A stretch of 64,000 nucleotides of DNA, taken from contig NC_071396.1 of the NCBI RefSeq assembly GCF_022682495.2, positions 25,603,735-25,667,734 of the forward strand, read 5' to 3'. A model generated the notes under the pieces. The model made no database searches. It was not told the DNA's origin and worked only from the letters and a program-made list of their open reading frames with translations. The translations under genes and the position numbers were made by a program. Positions within the stretch are counted from its first letter, which is position 1. The number at the start of each line of letters is the position of its first letter. Below are positions 45,151-55,793 of the stretch, in pieces. This DNA is from Desmodus rotundus. Lineage: Eukaryota; Chordata; Mammalia; Chiroptera; Phyllostomidae.

Positions 45151-45540
45151 TGGGAACAATTTTTAAATGAGCGCAGAAACGTGGAAATAAAACTACTTTC
45201 AACGGAGTAAACAGCAGAACCGTGTAAAAGGAGTTGACATGAGTCTGTCTGAAAGGGCCTAAAATAAGGAAGAATAACCCAGAAGGAGAGGATGATGGGA
45301 GAGGAGAGAGGTGGGGGGAGGGGTCTGGAAGCGCTTCCACGGCGTTGACATGAGCCAGCTCAGGGGTCGCCTCACGGACCATCTGTGGCGTGAGGAGCAC
45401 AGACAGCCCACAGGTGCCTGCGTTTCATGGATACAGTGCCACCGGGGGAGGCAGACAGACAAGTTTCTCCTAACGCTGACCGTTGTAGTCAAGGAATTGC
45501 TAGAGACCGGACTCGTCAGGATGTTCCCATTCCCACTTTT

Positions 45541-46230
45541 TTAAATTGAATTGATTGGGGTGACTCTGGTTAATAAAGTCACATAGGTTACAGGTGTACC
45601 ATTCTGTAATACGCCATCTGTTCGCTGTATTGTGTGTTCACCGCCCCAAGTCAGGTCTCTTGCTGTTACCATTTATCCCCCTTCACCCCCTCCTACCTCC
45701 CCCTTCCCTCTGCTGATCACCATACTGGTGTCTGTTTATGGGTTTTCTTTTCTTTCTTTTTTTCTTTTTTGTGCTTAATCCTTTCTTCACCTTTTTCACC
45801 CAGCTCCTCTACCCTTGCCCTCTGACAGCTGTGAGTCTGTTAAGATTTTATTTATTTTATTTTTAGAGGCGAAGGGAAAGAGAAAGAGAGGCTGAGAAAC
45901 ATCAACGTGTGGTTGCCTCTCACGCGCCCCCTACTGGGGACCTGGGCTGCAACCGGCCTGTGCCCTGACTGGGAATCGAACCAGCGACCCATTGCTTCAT
46001 AGCGTGGTCAATCCACTGAGCTATACCAGCCAGGGCAAGCCTGTTTCTATTTTGTTTATTTTGCTCATCAGATTCCCCATATAAATGAAATCATATGGTA
46101 TTTGTTTGGTTCTGACTGGCTGTGTCTCTTAGCATAATATTTTCCAGGTCCATCCATGCTGCCGCAAGGGGTAAGATTCCCTTCTTTTTCATGGCTGAGT
46201 AATATTCCACTGTGCAAATGTACCACAGCT
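45541..46230 (-). mobile_element. LINE-1 3' end interrupted by a SINE
   Basis: Left part TTGAATTGATTGGGGTGACT to TGTGAGTCTGTT (45541-45841). Right part CTGTTTCTATTTTGTTTATT to CAAATGTACCACAGCTTG (about 46040-46230). Together they span the L1 3' UTR and the last codons of ORF2 in reverse orientation. A short TG-rich run follows at 46231-46258. Confidence 0.88.
45842..46037 (-). mobile_element. VES SINE nested in L1
   Basis: It splits the L1 3' end, so it is younger than that L1 copy. Core CCAGTAGGGGGCGCG and B box GGTTCGATTCC are kept. A small deletion lies between the CAACC and TGTGCCC parts of the middle. Confidence 0.93.
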
Positions 46231-46394
46231 TGTGTGTGTGTATGTGTCTGTGTGTGTTAATTCCACAGCTGGTGGTAAAAGTCTCAGCTTTGAAATATAA
46301 AGAACACAGGGGTAGCTAACCTTATTCTGCCTCCATCCCTCCTGCCTCCCCTCCTGCCTCCATCACCCAGGTTTCTAACTATGTAACCCTAATA

Positions 46395-46560
46395 TTATTC
46401 ATTGAACATTTAAAACATGCCGGGAACAGTACCCAGGCTTCGTGAGCACGGTCTTGTATTATCTTAGCAACGAGCACATGAAGGAGATGACACTTCCTGG
46501 TTTCAAATGAGGAAACTGCAGGTCCTAGGTCTGTCTGGGTTTGGGCCTCTAAGCCCAGGG
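46395..46560 (+). mobile_element. MIR/MIR3-like fossil
   Basis: TTCATTGAACATTTAAAACA, ATGCCGGGAACAGTACCCAG and TCAAATGAGGAAACTGCAGG follow the classic order ATTTATTGAGCACCTACTAT, GTGCCAGGCACTGTGCTAGG, CAGATGAGGAAACTGAGG. Confidence 0.7.
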
Positions 46561-46726
46561 CTTGGCAAACACACATCTCAGCTCTTCCGATGGCTTCTAC
46601 TCTGAAATAACATAGCACAGGAGGGAATGAGGAACACCCCTCACTTGCCATGGCCCTGAAAATGTCGTTGAATGCCTCTGGCTTATGTTCACCTATAAAT
46701 GGGAAATAATAAAATCTAGCGGATTG

Positions 46727-46950
46727 CATCCTGGCTGGTGTGGCTCAGTGAATTGAGCACCAGCCTGTGAACCAACCGGTGGCCGGTTCTATTCCCAGTC
46801 CTGTGTTGCAGCAGGCAAGGTCCCCAGTAGGGGGCGCGCGAGAGGCAACCACACATTGATGTTTCTCTCTCCCTCTCCTTCTCCCTCACTTCTCCTCTCT
46901 CTAAAAATAAATAAAATCTTTAATATCTTTTTTTAAAGCCTTATTTAAAA
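46727..46950 (+). mobile_element. VES SINE with imperfect 16-base duplication
   Basis: AAAATCTAGCGGATTG at 46711-46726 and AAAATCTACTGGATTG at 46951-46966 flank it. Core CCAGTAGGGGGCGCG is kept. The middle lacks about 10 bases around GCACATGCC. Confidence 0.92.
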
Positions 46951-46966
46951 AAAATCTACTGGATTG

Positions 46967-47338
46967 AATAAATTGCCACAAGGCTTAGAGCAATCCTGGC
47001 CGTGAAAACCCCCGGCCTGATGTCCCCAACGAGGTTTCTTTCTTCCTGGTGGAGGGACGGTCCCCACTCTGCCTCAGCAAAACCTGCCCAAGCCCAGGTG
47101 ACAGAATCTGAAAACTCCTTCCCCATCGACAGCAGATGCTCACCCCACACGTCCCCAAATCCATTCATCGTTCTTGTGACCGCAGACTCCCACCCAGCAG
47201 CACTGTGTCCTGAGCTCCTTCCCCGGCTTTGGGGGTGTCACCCCAGCACCCCAAGACAGATGCTTCTGAAGTATTCCCTCTGTGTCACGGGCCTCCATCT
47301 CAAACTAAACTGCTGAAGTCCTTCTCATGGAGCAGGTG
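46967..47338. other. unassigned DNA
   Basis: Nothing recognisable is seen here. Confidence 0.4.
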
Positions 47339-47450
47339 CTGGCCTGGTAGCTCAGTGGGTTAGAACGTCGTCCCCAGTACGCCAAGGTTGTGGGTTCAAT
47401 CCCCAGTCAGGGCACATGCAGGAATCAACCCAGTGAATCCCGGTACGCTG
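47339..47450 (+). mobile_element. type C SINE, 3' truncated
   Basis: TGGCCTGGTAGCTCAGTGGG, GTACGCCAAGGTTGTGGGTT and CAATCCCCAGTCAGGGC are clear. After GAATCAACCCAGTGAATC the match stops, with no CT tract or tail. Confidence 0.85.
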
Positions 47451-47509
47451 AAGTCCGGATTCTGACACAGACCTGTCTGCCTCTTTACCATCGGTGGCAC
47501 TTTGAGACG

Positions 47510-47870
47510 AGACCTGTAATTAGAGCTGGCGCTGAACGGGTGGGGAGGTTCCTTGGGGGAGTTACGCTAATGAGTAGGTAAGACTGATTCCTAATTAGCG
47601 TTTCAATGATCTCCAAGTAAATTAATGCTTCCCTGTGCTGAGGGGGGCTTAAAACGTGAGCGTGGTGCGGTGGGGCCCTGTGTTCAGCCTTCCCCTGGAA
47701 GTCGCCGGAGCACCCCACAATTCCGCACCTCGCCCTCTGAGTCATCCCTTGCCATTGAGAAATTAAGTAGATTTGACAGCACAGCGGGCGTTGCTGCAAA
47801 CCAGAAGAATGAAAACCATTCATCACCCCTTTTTTCCTATACTATCAAATTAATTAATTAGGGGCTGGGT
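47510..47870. promoter_or_regulatory. candidate enhancer, TAAT-rich
   Basis: Homeodomain cores lie at 47518-47523 (TAATTA), about 47568 (GCTAATGAG), 47591-47598 (CTAATTAG), 47619-47627 (AAATTAATG) and 47849-47860 (ATTAATTAATTA). The stretch is single-copy. Enhancer status is inference. Confidence 0.3.
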
Positions 47871-48097
47871 TCCTAACCACTGTTAAGCATTAGACTCCCC
47901 TCCTCCACGGGGGTGGGATCCCCCTCTTGATAGGTCTGTTTCCACAGATGGGGTTTCCAAGATGCACCCCAGTATGGGGTTCACTGGGGGAGCTACAGGT
48001 CAGTGCATTGGCACCCACCCACCCACGCACGGGACCCACCCACCCCACAGTCCAAAAGGGCACTTATTCTGTCTCCATGGCAATTATTGTTTAATCT

Positions 48098-48195
48098 AAA
48101 AAGCAGGGATGATAAGAGTTCCTACCTCCTATAGTTGATAGGAACGGGAAAGGGGCTAACACTGGGCCATAGTAGATTCTCCCCATCATTATGCT
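48098..48195 (+). mobile_element. MIR SINE fossil
   Basis: GGGATGATAAGAGTTCCTAC, CTCCTATAGTTGATAGG and ACTGGGCCATAGTAGATTCT match the MIR 3' part. Confidence 0.6.
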
Positions 48196-48242
48196 ACCAG
48201 GAAGCCTATAGAGGTCATTCAATAGATGCTTTACATCGGGGA

Positions 48243-48522
48243 GTCGCTATGGATGGAATGTCTATGTTCCCCCAAAGTCCTTATGTTGAAACCCCCATCC
48301 CCAACGCAGTGCTAGTTGAGCTTGCCTCCTCCCTCTCTGCCTGCTGACTTTACAAGAAGACGGCGGCTTACAAACCAGGAAGCAACTCCCAACCAGACAC
48401 CAGTTTTGCTGGCACCTCGACCTTGGACTTCAGGCTGCAGAACTGGGACAGATGAGCGTTTGCTGTTTAAGGTCCCCCAGCTAGGGTGTATTCATTATAG
48501 CAGCCCACACTGACTGAGACAG
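48243..48522 (+). mobile_element. MLT1-like MaLR LTR, internally deleted
   Basis: GCTATGGATGGAATGTCTAT, GTTCCCCCAAAGTCCTTATG, CCTTGGACTTCAGGCTGCAG and ATAGCAGCCCACACTGACTG fit the start and end of an MLT1 LTR (TTGTGTCCCCCCAAAATTCA; CTTGGACTTCCAGCCTCCAG; CAGCCCGAACTGACTAAGAC). The middle third is missing. Confidence 0.75.
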
Positions 48523-49145
48523 GGGTCAAGGGTAGGAAGGCAGGAAGTGAGAGAAGGGAGGAAGCTAGAAGAACAGGCATGTAGAAACCAGTTCTTTTGG
48601 GGGGAGAGTTTAATTCACCCAGAAAACTCTTTTCTGCAGAACTCCAATGCCTTCCTTTGCTGGGCATCGTGAAAGGCTCCTTTTTCTAGCACATTATCAG
48701 GGAAACGCAGGCTTCTCGAGGCTGTGCCAAGAGGCAGCTCTCCACAAGGTTGGCTGGGCAGCCACTGGAAAATTCCTGAGAACGGGCTGGTGCCGACCTC
48801 CAGCGCTGGCACCAAGGCTGGATGGATAGCAGACTTCACAATGGCCCTGAAGCTGGGTGACCTGCGAGGCAATAACATCACAGAGACACCCCACGTCCTG
48901 GGTGTGACACCAGTGATCAGGGCACCAGAACTGCTATCGTTAAAAGCAAATCCAATGCTGCGGCTGAAATAGGTCGGTCATCGCCCGCGGTGCCATCCTG
49001 AGGAGAGTGGAAAGCGCAAATGAAAAAATAAAAAGTGAAGGTTGTGTAACGAGTTTGGGTAACACTTGAGCAAGGCATTGGTTGGGATGCTGCACGGATG
49101 AATCTCAGGGAACCGCTCCGGCGGAGTAAATAAACAACCTCACCA
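48523..49145. other. unassigned DNA
   Basis: Nothing recognisable is seen here. Confidence 0.4.
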
Positions 49146-49338
49146 GCCCTGGCTGGTGCGGCTCAGTGGATTGAGCACCGGACTGTGAACCAAAGGGTCG
49201 CCGGTTCGATTCCCACTCAGGGCACATGCCTGGGTTGTGGGCCAGGTCTCCAGTAGGGAGTGCACGAGAGGCAGCCACCTGTTGATGTTTCCTTGACTCT
49301 CTCCCTTCCCCTCTCTAAAAATAAATCTTTAAAAATGT
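49146..49338 (+). mobile_element. VES SINE
   Basis: The head is intact and the B box is GGTTCGATTCC. The core is mutated (CCAGTAGGGAGTGC). About 15 bases are missing from the CT tract. Confidence 0.92.
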
Positions 49339-49349
49339 AGGACAGACAG

Positions 49350-49512
49350 ATGGACTTGGAATCCCCACACCAACTCCCTCTACCTAAGTAAACGTGGGTA
49401 GGTTCTTCATTTTCAGAAGTCTCGATTCCTTCTCTATGAACTGAATACAATAACAATATATTAAATGAGGTAATAGAGAGAAAGCATTTACTGTGTCATG
49501 GGCATATAACAA
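49350..49512 (+). mobile_element. MIR-like fossil
   Basis: CTCGATTCCTTCTCTATGAA, ACTGAATACAATAACAATAT and GAGGTAATAGAGAGAAAGCA resemble TTTCCTCATCTGTAAAATGG, ATAATAATAG and GAGGATTAAATGAG. Confidence 0.5.
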
Positions 49513-50106
49513 GTGGAAACTATTTCAGTGATTTATTCGTGTTTCCTGGGGATGTTACATGTCTCAGGGGGCTGTGATATTTCGTTCTGCTTCAGGATAG
49601 AAACCCTGAATTCCATCCAACATGGTTACATTTTCTTGCTTCTAGAAGGTTCCAGGCAGCACCCAAGGTGTAAGCATTTCAAAGATCCTTGGGAAAACAG
49701 GGACCTTATCTGCCTTGGTGGCTGCTTGCCCTCCCCCAGAATGGGGGCTGCGTAAACACTTTCTGTAGGTGGGAAGTGCAGCCCACCTTTGTAAAAGTCC
49801 CACCCGGCTGCCATTGTTCTTAAACTCTGCTCTGAAGTACAGTGAAATGAATAATGAAAGAAAGGGAAACATAATACTTTTTCCTGAATTGGGGTGGAGC
49901 TCTGTTATAAAAGTGTTCCCCCAGCTCCCCATCTTTGCCCCCGATATCTTTTTCATTTGGATGCTTTTGCTCAAAACCTGCTTTTCATTGGAACCACCGA
50001 AGTTTCCCCTGGCTCTTTCATTTAAAAATGAACTTTCCGGTTTTAAACGGCCCTCTTCCCAAAGCTGCCATTAAGGGACATTGTACCAGAATTAAAGAAG
50101 CAAGCT
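49513..50106. other. unassigned DNA
   Basis: Nothing recognisable is seen here. Confidence 0.4.
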
Positions 50107-50130
50107 GTTTTCTGTTCTGTTCTGTTCTGT
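50107..50130. repeat. (TTCTG)n microsatellite
   Basis: Four to five copies of TTCTG lie next to a SINE tail. Confidence 0.85.
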
Positions 50131-50138
50131 TTTTCTAA

Positions 50139-50361
50139 TCCTCGCCCGAGGACATTTTTTCATTGCTTTTTGAGAGAGAGGAAGGGAGGGATGGAGAGAA
50201 ACACCGATGTGAGAGAGAAACGTCGATCTGTTACCTCTTGTTCGCACCCCAATAAGGGATCAAACCCGGAACCTAAATAGGTGCCCTGACTGGGAATCGA
50301 ACCCATGACCTTTTGTTCTGAGGTTTGATGCTCCAACCAACTGAGTCACACCGGCCGGGGC
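50139..50361 (-). mobile_element. type B SINE with two B boxes
   Basis: On the minus strand: head GCCCCGGCCGGTGTGACTCA, B boxes GGTTCGATTCC and GGTTTGATCCC, TCTCACATCGGTGTTTCTCT, and a tail with GTCCTCGGGCGAGGATT, a variant of the terminal inverted motif. Confidence 0.92.
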
Positions 50362-50916
50362 TGTTCATTCTGCTTTGTCACAAGACACTGAACCTGCTGG
50401 ACAGACACCGGAGTGAAGACAGAGGCTCTGGATAAAGAAAGAAAAGTACCATCCAACAGGCTGGCCTGTTGTATTTAACTTTTCATTTTGGAATAACTGA
50501 TTCACAGGAAGTTGCAAAAACAGCACAGAGAGGTGCTGCGAACCCTTCAGTGATGATATTTTATAATAAGGGTAACATCCTCAAAACTGGGGGCAGAGGC
50601 TCCTCGTTCAGCTGAGCAGGTGGAGCCGGGACCCCATGCTAGTTGCTGAGGCTGGGCGCGTGGGGAACTGGGGTAGATGGAGTTTTTGTCTAGAATCTGC
50701 TCGCCGAGTTCTCACTCTCCCAGCCCTTTGACCAGAGCGGGCGGCAGACTTTTCTCACCTGTACTCATTGGAGTTTCCAGGTTACTGGCTTCTCCAAAAC
50801 GCAGCCCAGCATACAGGAGGCAAAAGGGAAACCGAAAAACTCAGTGAGGTGACGTTCCATGATCCTGGGGTCCCCAGCAGGCTGCCTTTTCCTCTCCCTC
50901 TTTTCAGTTTTATGGG
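50362..50916. other. unassigned DNA
   Basis: Nothing recognisable is seen here. Confidence 0.4.
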
Positions 50917-51093
50917 GTTTTTTTAAAGATTTAATTCATTTATTTTTAGAGAGAGGGGAAGGAAAGGAGAGAGGGAGAGAAATATCAAGGACCAAACCCA
51001 CAACCCATGGGTATGCCCTGACTGGGAATCGAAACAGCAACCTATTGGTTTGCACGGACGACACCAACCCCACTGCACCACACCAGTCAGGGC
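50917..51093 (-). mobile_element. VES SINE with internal deletion
   Basis: The block carrying CCAGTAGGGGGC has been deleted, so ATATCAAGGACCAAACCC joins directly on the plus strand. TTCAGTTT flanks at 50903-50910 and 51094-51101 suggest the duplication. Confidence 0.9.
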
Positions 51094-51101
51094 TTCAGTT
51101 T

Positions 51102-51624
51102 CCTGTTTGTTGAGTATATAACGTCCAGGGACGGATTGTAACTGTCATTAGTAGGCACGTAGGGACAAGTTTGCCTACTCCCACCTGTCCTGAAAACAGA
51201 CATCTTGCAGGTGTTTCATTTCTCCAAGAAGGTAAATCTCTTCTTTCGATGTTGTATGCATCCCATCAAATCGAGCCTAATGCCAAATACAGTTGTTGTT
51301 TTTTAAAAAAAGCACTTTTAAGATAGCAAGGCATTAGCTATTGTAGCAAATAATATCCTTATTATGTTCGATGAAGACAAAAGGATACCAAAGGCCATCG
51401 TTGGTGAAACGCGGGGTCCACGGCATGTGTCTTAACATGTCGCCCTGCTCTGGCTCTATGTAACTGAATACAGTAAGTGACAAGGGTGTCCCTCTCGGTG
51501 GAACCAGGGATGACGTAAGCCTAGCAAGACCTGATGCAATGGGAAGGTCCCTGATGCAAATGTCAGGCTCAGGCTCGCTGTTGCCATGGTGATGGCAGAA
51601 GGAAAGGGGAGACTGTTCACGGAT
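51102..51624. other. unassigned DNA
   Basis: TGTTGCCATGGTGATGG near 51580 is a half-matching X-box word. No repeat or gene is seen. Confidence 0.4.
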
Positions 51625-51637
51625 GCCTTGAATCTTT

Positions 51638-51786
51638 TTTTTTTAATTTTGTGATTTTAGTTACTTAGGTTTAGAGAGAGAAAAGGCAGGGAGAAAAGAG
51701 AGGGAGAGAAACATCAATGTGTGATTGCCTCGCGCGCGCCCCCTACTGGGGACCTGGCGGGCGCTCAACCCACTGAACCACACCAG

Positions 51787-51818
<32 letters not shown>

Positions 51819-51837
51819 GTGGAAAAGGCCTTGAATA
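51638..51837 (-). mobile_element. VES SINE with internal deletion and a 40-base homopolymer at its 5' end
   Basis: GCCTTGAATCTTT at 51625-51637 and GCCTTGAATATTT at 51838-51850 are the target-site duplication. On the minus strand the unit starts with about 10 extra bases and 40 C (51788-51827). It then continues GCTGGTGTGGTTCAGTGGG in place of CCCTGGCTGGTGTGG. About 65 bases holding the B box are deleted, while the core CCAGTAGGGGGCGCG remains. Confidence 0.9.
51788..51827. repeat. G40 homopolymer tract
   Basis: Forty uninterrupted G on the plus strand. The tract could form quadruplexes and is prone to length error in sequencing. Confidence 0.9.
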
Positions 51838-51850
51838 TTTTATAAAACCA

Positions 51851-52297
51851 GTGCCAGCGCCCTGCTCATTCTTTTCCCGCCTTCTACCACCTAGAGTCCC
51901 TGCACAGACCGGGACAACTGTCCCACACGAGCCTATCTTGTGAATCGTTTCTCCTAAGCAGTGGTGATTCCTACAAGCACCTTTGAAGTAAGTAAATCCC
52001 TTCAGTTTATAGAGCAATTAAAAAGAATCAATTCTTCAATGCAACGATTGACTCACAGGAGGTTTCCTGAGTGCCCACTGAGTCAACCTTTGATTGACAT
52101 GAGTGGCGTTTGGCAAACAGCGTATTTACAAGGTGCCAGGAAGTCCCTGCCGAGAGTAGGAGCTGATGCCAGAGGACCATGGATCTTCACGGTGGCCACC
52201 CCCTGGGACAACCAGGTGTTCTGGGTCTCCTGATGAGACGGAGTATGAAGCACACAGCCTCGCCCGTGAAGTATTCTCGCCAAAATTTACCCTGAAT
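51851..52297. other. unassigned DNA
   Basis: Nothing recognisable is seen here. Confidence 0.4.
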
Positions 52298-52622
52298 CTA
52301 GGACAGTCATGGCGAATACAGAGAGCAGATCGACAGACGCCAGGTGGAAGGGGCATTAGGGGGGTGGGACTAAGCGCCCCTAAAGAAGGGGAAGGGACTA
52401 AGAAGTACAAATTGGCAGTTGCAAAACAGTTACGGGGATATCAAGCACAGCACAGGGAATATAGTCAATAATGTAGCAATAACTGTATACAGAACCAGGT
52501 GGGTATTGGACTTATAGAGCAGATCACTTTGTAAGGTATATATGTAAATGTCTGATCACGATGCTGGGTGGTTGAAACTCATACAATATTGAATGTCAGC
52601 TGTAATTAAAAATAAAACATTA
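52298..52622 (+). mobile_element. old LINE-1 3' UTR
   Basis: AATACAGAGAGCAGATCGAC, AAGTACAAATTGGCAGTTGC, ATAGTCAATAATGTAGCAAT and AAAATAAAACATT follow an L1M-like 3' UTR to its end. Confidence 0.75.
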
Positions 52623-52791
52623 AAAAAGAATAAAGTAAATAAAATCTAAAAATTGTTTAGATCTTTCCGTTCACAGAAAATGAGGAATAAAGACATGTGT
52701 TAAACATGCCAAGATGCAAAATAATTCACAAATCCAGAGTGTTGGACACTGTACAAGACAACTAGTCCAGACTTTTCAAAAATAAAAATGA

Positions 52792-53001
52792 GCCCTGGCT
52801 GGTGTGGCTCAGTGGGCTGAGCGCTGGCCTGCAAACCAAAGGGTCACTGGTTCGATTCCCAGTCACAGCACGTGCCTGGGTTGCAGGCCAGGTCCCCAGT
52901 AGGGGGTGCAAGAGAGGCAACCACACATTGATGTTTTCCTCCCTCTCTTTCTCCCTCCCTATCCTTAAAAATAAATAAAAATAAAATCTTAAAAAAAATA
53001 A
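52792..53001 (+). mobile_element. VES SINE
   Basis: The B box is GGTTCGATTCC. The core has one change (CCAGTAGGGGGTGC). The tail AAAAATAAATAAAAATAAAA runs into AATCTT. Confidence 0.93.
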
Positions 53002-53111
53002 CAGGAAGAAAAGCACAAACGATTCCACATGAAGAGAAATAGAATCTCATAAAAATCTGATGCAATGAGTAACTTTGAATTGAACTGATTTGCGGAAGAA
53101 ACACACTGGAA

Positions 53112-53201
53112 GACATTTGCGGATAAGGAGTAAAATGTACCTGTGTCCAGAAATGAGACATTTTGCAGATAAAGAGTAAAATGTACCCTTGTCCAGAAAA
53201 T
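53112..53201. repeat. 45-bp tandem duplication
   Basis: Two copies of a unit starting GACATTTTGCGGATAARGAG and ending TGTCCAGAAATG follow one another with period 45 and a few differences. Confidence 0.85.
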
Positions 53202-53401
53202 GTTTGGGAACAGTTGTTTCCTTCCTTAGCTATGATAATGGCATTGTAATCAGGTAAAAGAATGTTCTTATTCTTAGGAGATGCATGCTGAAATAACTGG
53301 CGTTGGAGAGATATCATTGATATCATTCTGACATGCAAATGGCTTCCATATACAAATGTCAAAGATACTAACAATTGTTAAATCTATTGGGAGTAAAGAT
53401 T

Positions 53402-53738
53402 CAGCAAAGTACAGCCCACGGGGCCAGTTCTGGTCAACTGCTTGCTTCTATTCATAATCTAAGAATGGATTCCACCTTTTCCAAAGGTTAAAAAAAATGA
53501 AAAGAAGAATAATATTCTCTGTCATGGGAAAATGATATGAAATTCCAATGTCAACGTTTATAAATAAAGTTTTATTGGCACACAGCCATGCTCACTCATT
53601 TCCATATTTTCTGTGGCTGCTTTTGCTCTACAAGAGCAGAGAGGGGTAGCTGAGAGAGAGGCTGCAGAACTCACAAAGCTTGAAATATTTCATACCAGAC
53701 TTTTACAGAGAAAAAAAGTGTGCCAACACTTGACTTGG
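53402..53738. mobile_element. hAT-type DNA transposon fossil
   Basis: CAGCAAAGTACAGCCCACGG at the left, ATAAAGTTTTATTGGCACAC and CACAAAGCTTGAAATATTTC in the middle, and GTGTGCCAAC at the right match a well-known mammalian non-autonomous element with CAGGGGTCGGCAAACT-like ends. I do not name the subfamily. Confidence 0.65.
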
Positions 53739-54124
53739 AATATCTGCTGAGGTATATCTTCATTGCATACTTACTTCAAGTTTTCTGTACATTTGAAATT
53801 TTTCATAATAAAAAGTCAGCTTCACAAACAACATGTAAGGTTATCTATCAGGGAGCATTTTTTTTTTACTAATGCATTAAAAATAAAGAAATTCAAGTTC
53901 AGAGAACACAGGTTAACTGATTAGCCCAATATCCCTTATAGATAGTAATGAAATTTATACCAATATCCAGTAATATACCAACATTAAATCCTCATGGAAA
54001 GTAAAAGGAACTAGAATATCCAAGATGATTTTGAAAATAAAGACTGTATTTGGGATTCTCTCACTATTTGATTTAAAAACTTACAAAAATAACTTACAAA
54101 AAAACTGTATTTATCCAGAGGGTG

Positions 54125-55130
54125 GCATTGGCGAAATGATAAACACAAAAAACAAATAAATATAGTAATAAAGTCCAGAAATACATCCATCTATGAAAAT
54201 ATAGTCAATGTCCACACTTTTTGACAGAGGATAAGAAGTTAGAATTCTCAAAAAAAAAAAAAAAACTGGTCCCGGAACAATTAGACATCAATATGCAAAA
54301 ACAAACAAACAACAAAAAAAAAACACCAATACACTAACACCCTTCCCCCAGACCTCACTACTTTGCATCGGATGCCAAAATCATGGACCGCAGACCTGAT
54401 TTGGGGTTAGGCAAAGATTTCTTACATATAACATCAAAAACACAAACCATTAAAAACGAATGAATAATTCAGAGAACACCGACATTTTTAAAGTTCTGCT
54501 CAACAACACTGGTAAGAGAATAAAAGCACAAACCGTCGACTGGGAGATGCTATTTACAAAACGTGTCTGATCAAAACTTGTATGTGGAGTATAGAAAGAA
54601 CTGAATGCAGTAAAATAAATAAAAATAAATAAGATTTTATTTTTAAAAGTAAAATCTTACTTCTCCACGCAGTAAGAAAGCCAACAACCCAATAAAAAAA
54701 TGAGCAAAGGATCTGAACAGCCACTACACCAAAAAAATATATATTTTTATAGAGAGAGAGACATAAATATAAATAATGCTGTGTTAAGTACATGCAAAAA
54801 TGTGCCATACCGTTCATCATGAGGGAAGTGCAAATTAAATCACATTGAAATACCACTAGTACATACCTAATAAAAATGGCATAAAAATATATACACATAC
54901 ATACATAAATACATATGTAAACTAGCTTGTGGATAGGAGAGAAAGTGGTGCAATATTGTTTTTGGAGAACAATTTCATGAAAGCTATTCCAAATGTAGTG
55001 AATGCAGTCTTGGATGCAATCATTCCGCTTCTGAGAATTCATTCATTTCCATACATCTAAGCAAAGATGTTCAAGAAAGCCTGCTTCACCCGTATGTATG
55101 CATGAGGGTTTAAGCTCCAGTACATTTTGA
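54125..55130 (+). pseudogene. decayed LINE-1 ORF2 3' region
   Basis: The order CCAGAAATACATCCATCTAT, CTTTTTGACAGAGGATAAGA, GGGGTTAGGCAAAGATTTCT, CAAACCGTCGACTGGGAGAT, CAACCCAATAAAAAAATGAG and AAATTAAATCACATTGAAAT follows the C-terminal third of L1 ORF2. Frame is broken throughout by stops, indels and a simple (ATAC)n run near 54893-54915. The 162-codon minus frame here is a shadow. Confidence 0.85.
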
Positions 55131-55460
55131 AAAGCATCCAGAAGCGATTAACTGCAAATCTAGCTAAAGATGTCGCAAGTGGGGCTGGAAAAGGAAACAT
55201 TTCCTTTTTAATTTATACTCTCATCGAATGTGTGATCTCTTTCGAGTGCGTGCCGTCTGTTTGTATTTCTCCTATAATTAAAGACCGAAACAACTGAGGT
55301 GGAGGCAAATTAATATGCAGCGAGGCGGGCTGGATGGGCTGTTGGCATTTGGCAAATGCGCGGGTTCTGGGTTCCAAGATGAGACGCACTTGGGGGAGCT
55401 GCGTCCAGCAAGTGGCAGCGAACCATCTGGTTTGGGCTGCGCGTCCCAGGAGCCGAGGCT
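55131..55460. promoter_or_regulatory. candidate conserved non-coding element
   Basis: CTAAAGATGTCGCAAGTGGG, CCTATAATTAAAGACCG and GGCAAATTAATATGCAGCGA (homeodomain/POU words) occur in single-copy DNA. The call is inference. Confidence 0.25.
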
Positions 55461-55618
55461 CCTAAAATAGTGTCTCTGTCTAATCAGTGCAATCTCATCC
55501 CCTAAAGCTATGTTCTTCCTGTCACTGTGCTGCTGTAACAGCCCCCTCCCCCATGTCCCGAAGCTGGCTTCTACCACAGTGGGTATTAGTGTCAAACTTT
55601 ATGACCCACTCCTTGTTC

Positions 55619-55793
55619 AGTTTATTTGTTTTTAGAGAGAGAAGAAGGAGGGAGGAATAGAGCGAAACATCAATGTGTGATTGCCTCTCGCACGCCCCCT
55701 TCCGGGGACCTTGTGCCACAACCAGGAAATGAACCGGCGACCCCCCTGGTTCGCAGTCCCGCGCTCAATCCACTGAACTGCACAGGCCTGGGC
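55619..55793 (-). mobile_element. VES SINE, diverged
   Basis: The core is mutated (CCCCCTTCCGGGGACC on the plus strand). The middle is shortened around TGTGCCACAACCAGG. B box GGTTCATTTCC. Confidence 0.85.

Noticed and set aside
52844..53374. 176-codon open frame, minus strand
   Set aside because: Its C-terminal third is the translated reverse of a VES SINE and the rest spans the 45-bp tandem duplication.
54554..55042. 162-codon open frame, minus strand
   Set aside because: It is antisense to decayed L1 ORF2. The sense strand explains the sequence.
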